Below are positions 21,989 to 22,042 of a stretch of DNA of 22,042 nucleotides, one piece after another (position 1 is the first letter of the stretch; each line of letters starts with the position of its first letter). The notes beneath the pieces are model-generated. The model saw only the letters and a list, made by a program, of their open reading frames with translations, was not told the origin of the DNA and made no database searches. Made by a program: the position numbers and the translations under genes. This stretch comes from Croceibacterium_A sp964439725 (GTDB taxonomy: Bacteria; Pseudomonadota; Alphaproteobacteria; Sphingomonadales; Sphingomonadaceae), in the NCBI GenBank assembly GCA_964439725.1, contig CAYTPY010000031.1:1-22042 (forward strand), read 5' to 3'.

Positions 21989-22042
21989 GCCCCTGTGGCG
22001 GAATGGTAGACGCGATCGACTCAAAATCGATTGTCGAAAGAC
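21989..22042 (+). tRNA. tRNA-Leu (anticodon CAA), 3' part beyond window
   Basis: The 5' acceptor strand GCCCCTG is followed by TG, a D-arm (GCG...CGC with GGTAGA) and an anticodon stem ATCGA/TCGAT around CTCAAAA, giving anticodon CAA for the UUG codon. The sequence then enters the long variable arm typical of leucine tRNAs (TGTCGAAAGAC) and stops at the window edge. T-arm and 3' acceptor strand are not visible. Confidence 0.9.

Overview
The window is a gene-dense, GC-rich piece of bacterial chromosome whose genes look like the core genome of an alphaproteobacterium, most likely Sphingomonadales (Erythrobacteraceae or Sphingomonadaceae). The order is inferred from gene content and protein style: a DUF2842 protein, small secreted proteins with an acidic 'PVSP'-type tail, the zapA / 6S / 5-formyl-THF cyclo-ligase / tkt / gap / pgk arrangement, and EF-P beside an inositol-monophosphatase-family gene. 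I see no insertion sequence, prophage, CRISPR array, toxin-antitoxin pair or integration scar. No stretch longer than about 300 bases lacks a gene.

Layout. (1) 1-2165: tRNA-Pro(CGG) on the minus strand with its own promoter, thyA on the plus strand, and a nucleotide-sugar epimerase on the minus strand whose stop overlaps the thyA stop. (2) 2250-6058: a branched-chain 2-oxoacid dehydrogenase operon (E1-alpha, E1-beta, E2), preceded by a promoter-like sequence and a perfect 19-bp dyad that looks like an operator. E3 is not in the window. (3) 6068-6717: a small secreted DUF11-like protein (minus) and tRNA-Asp (plus). (4) 6789-8296, minus strand: a small coiled-coil protein, zapA, a probable 6S RNA, 5-formyl-THF cyclo-ligase and a DUF2842 membrane protein. 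(5) 8477-15584, plus strand: central carbon genes tkt, gap, a MOSC-domain gene, pgk, a secreted esterase, and class I fba behind its own promoter and 5'-UTR hairpin. (6) 15581-17388: a lipoprotein and a DUF72 protein on the minus strand, and thiE diverging from DUF72 with overlapping start regions. (7) 17438-19700: an L,D-transpeptidase lipoprotein coupled to an M23 peptidase, then a 74-aa secreted/membrane protein and a strong intrinsic terminator. (8) 19707-22042: a small secreted protein (minus), then efp, a 117-aa unknown protein and an inositol-monophosphatase-family gene (plus), and the 5' part of tRNA-Leu(CAA), cut by the window edge.

How the genes work together: tkt, gap, pgk and fba form one non-oxidative pentose / triose-phosphate / gluconeogenic module. 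The bkd genes feed valine, leucine and isoleucine carbon into branched acyl-CoA. ThyA and the cyclo-ligase both act in folate metabolism. The Ldt and M23 pair acts on peptidoglycan. I did not find a clearly novel multi-gene system. The most interesting points are the bkd operator dyad, the MOSC gene embedded in the glycolytic operon, the 6S RNA candidate, and the thiE/DUF72 head-to-head start overlap, where one 12-bp near-palindrome encodes the first four residues of both proteins.
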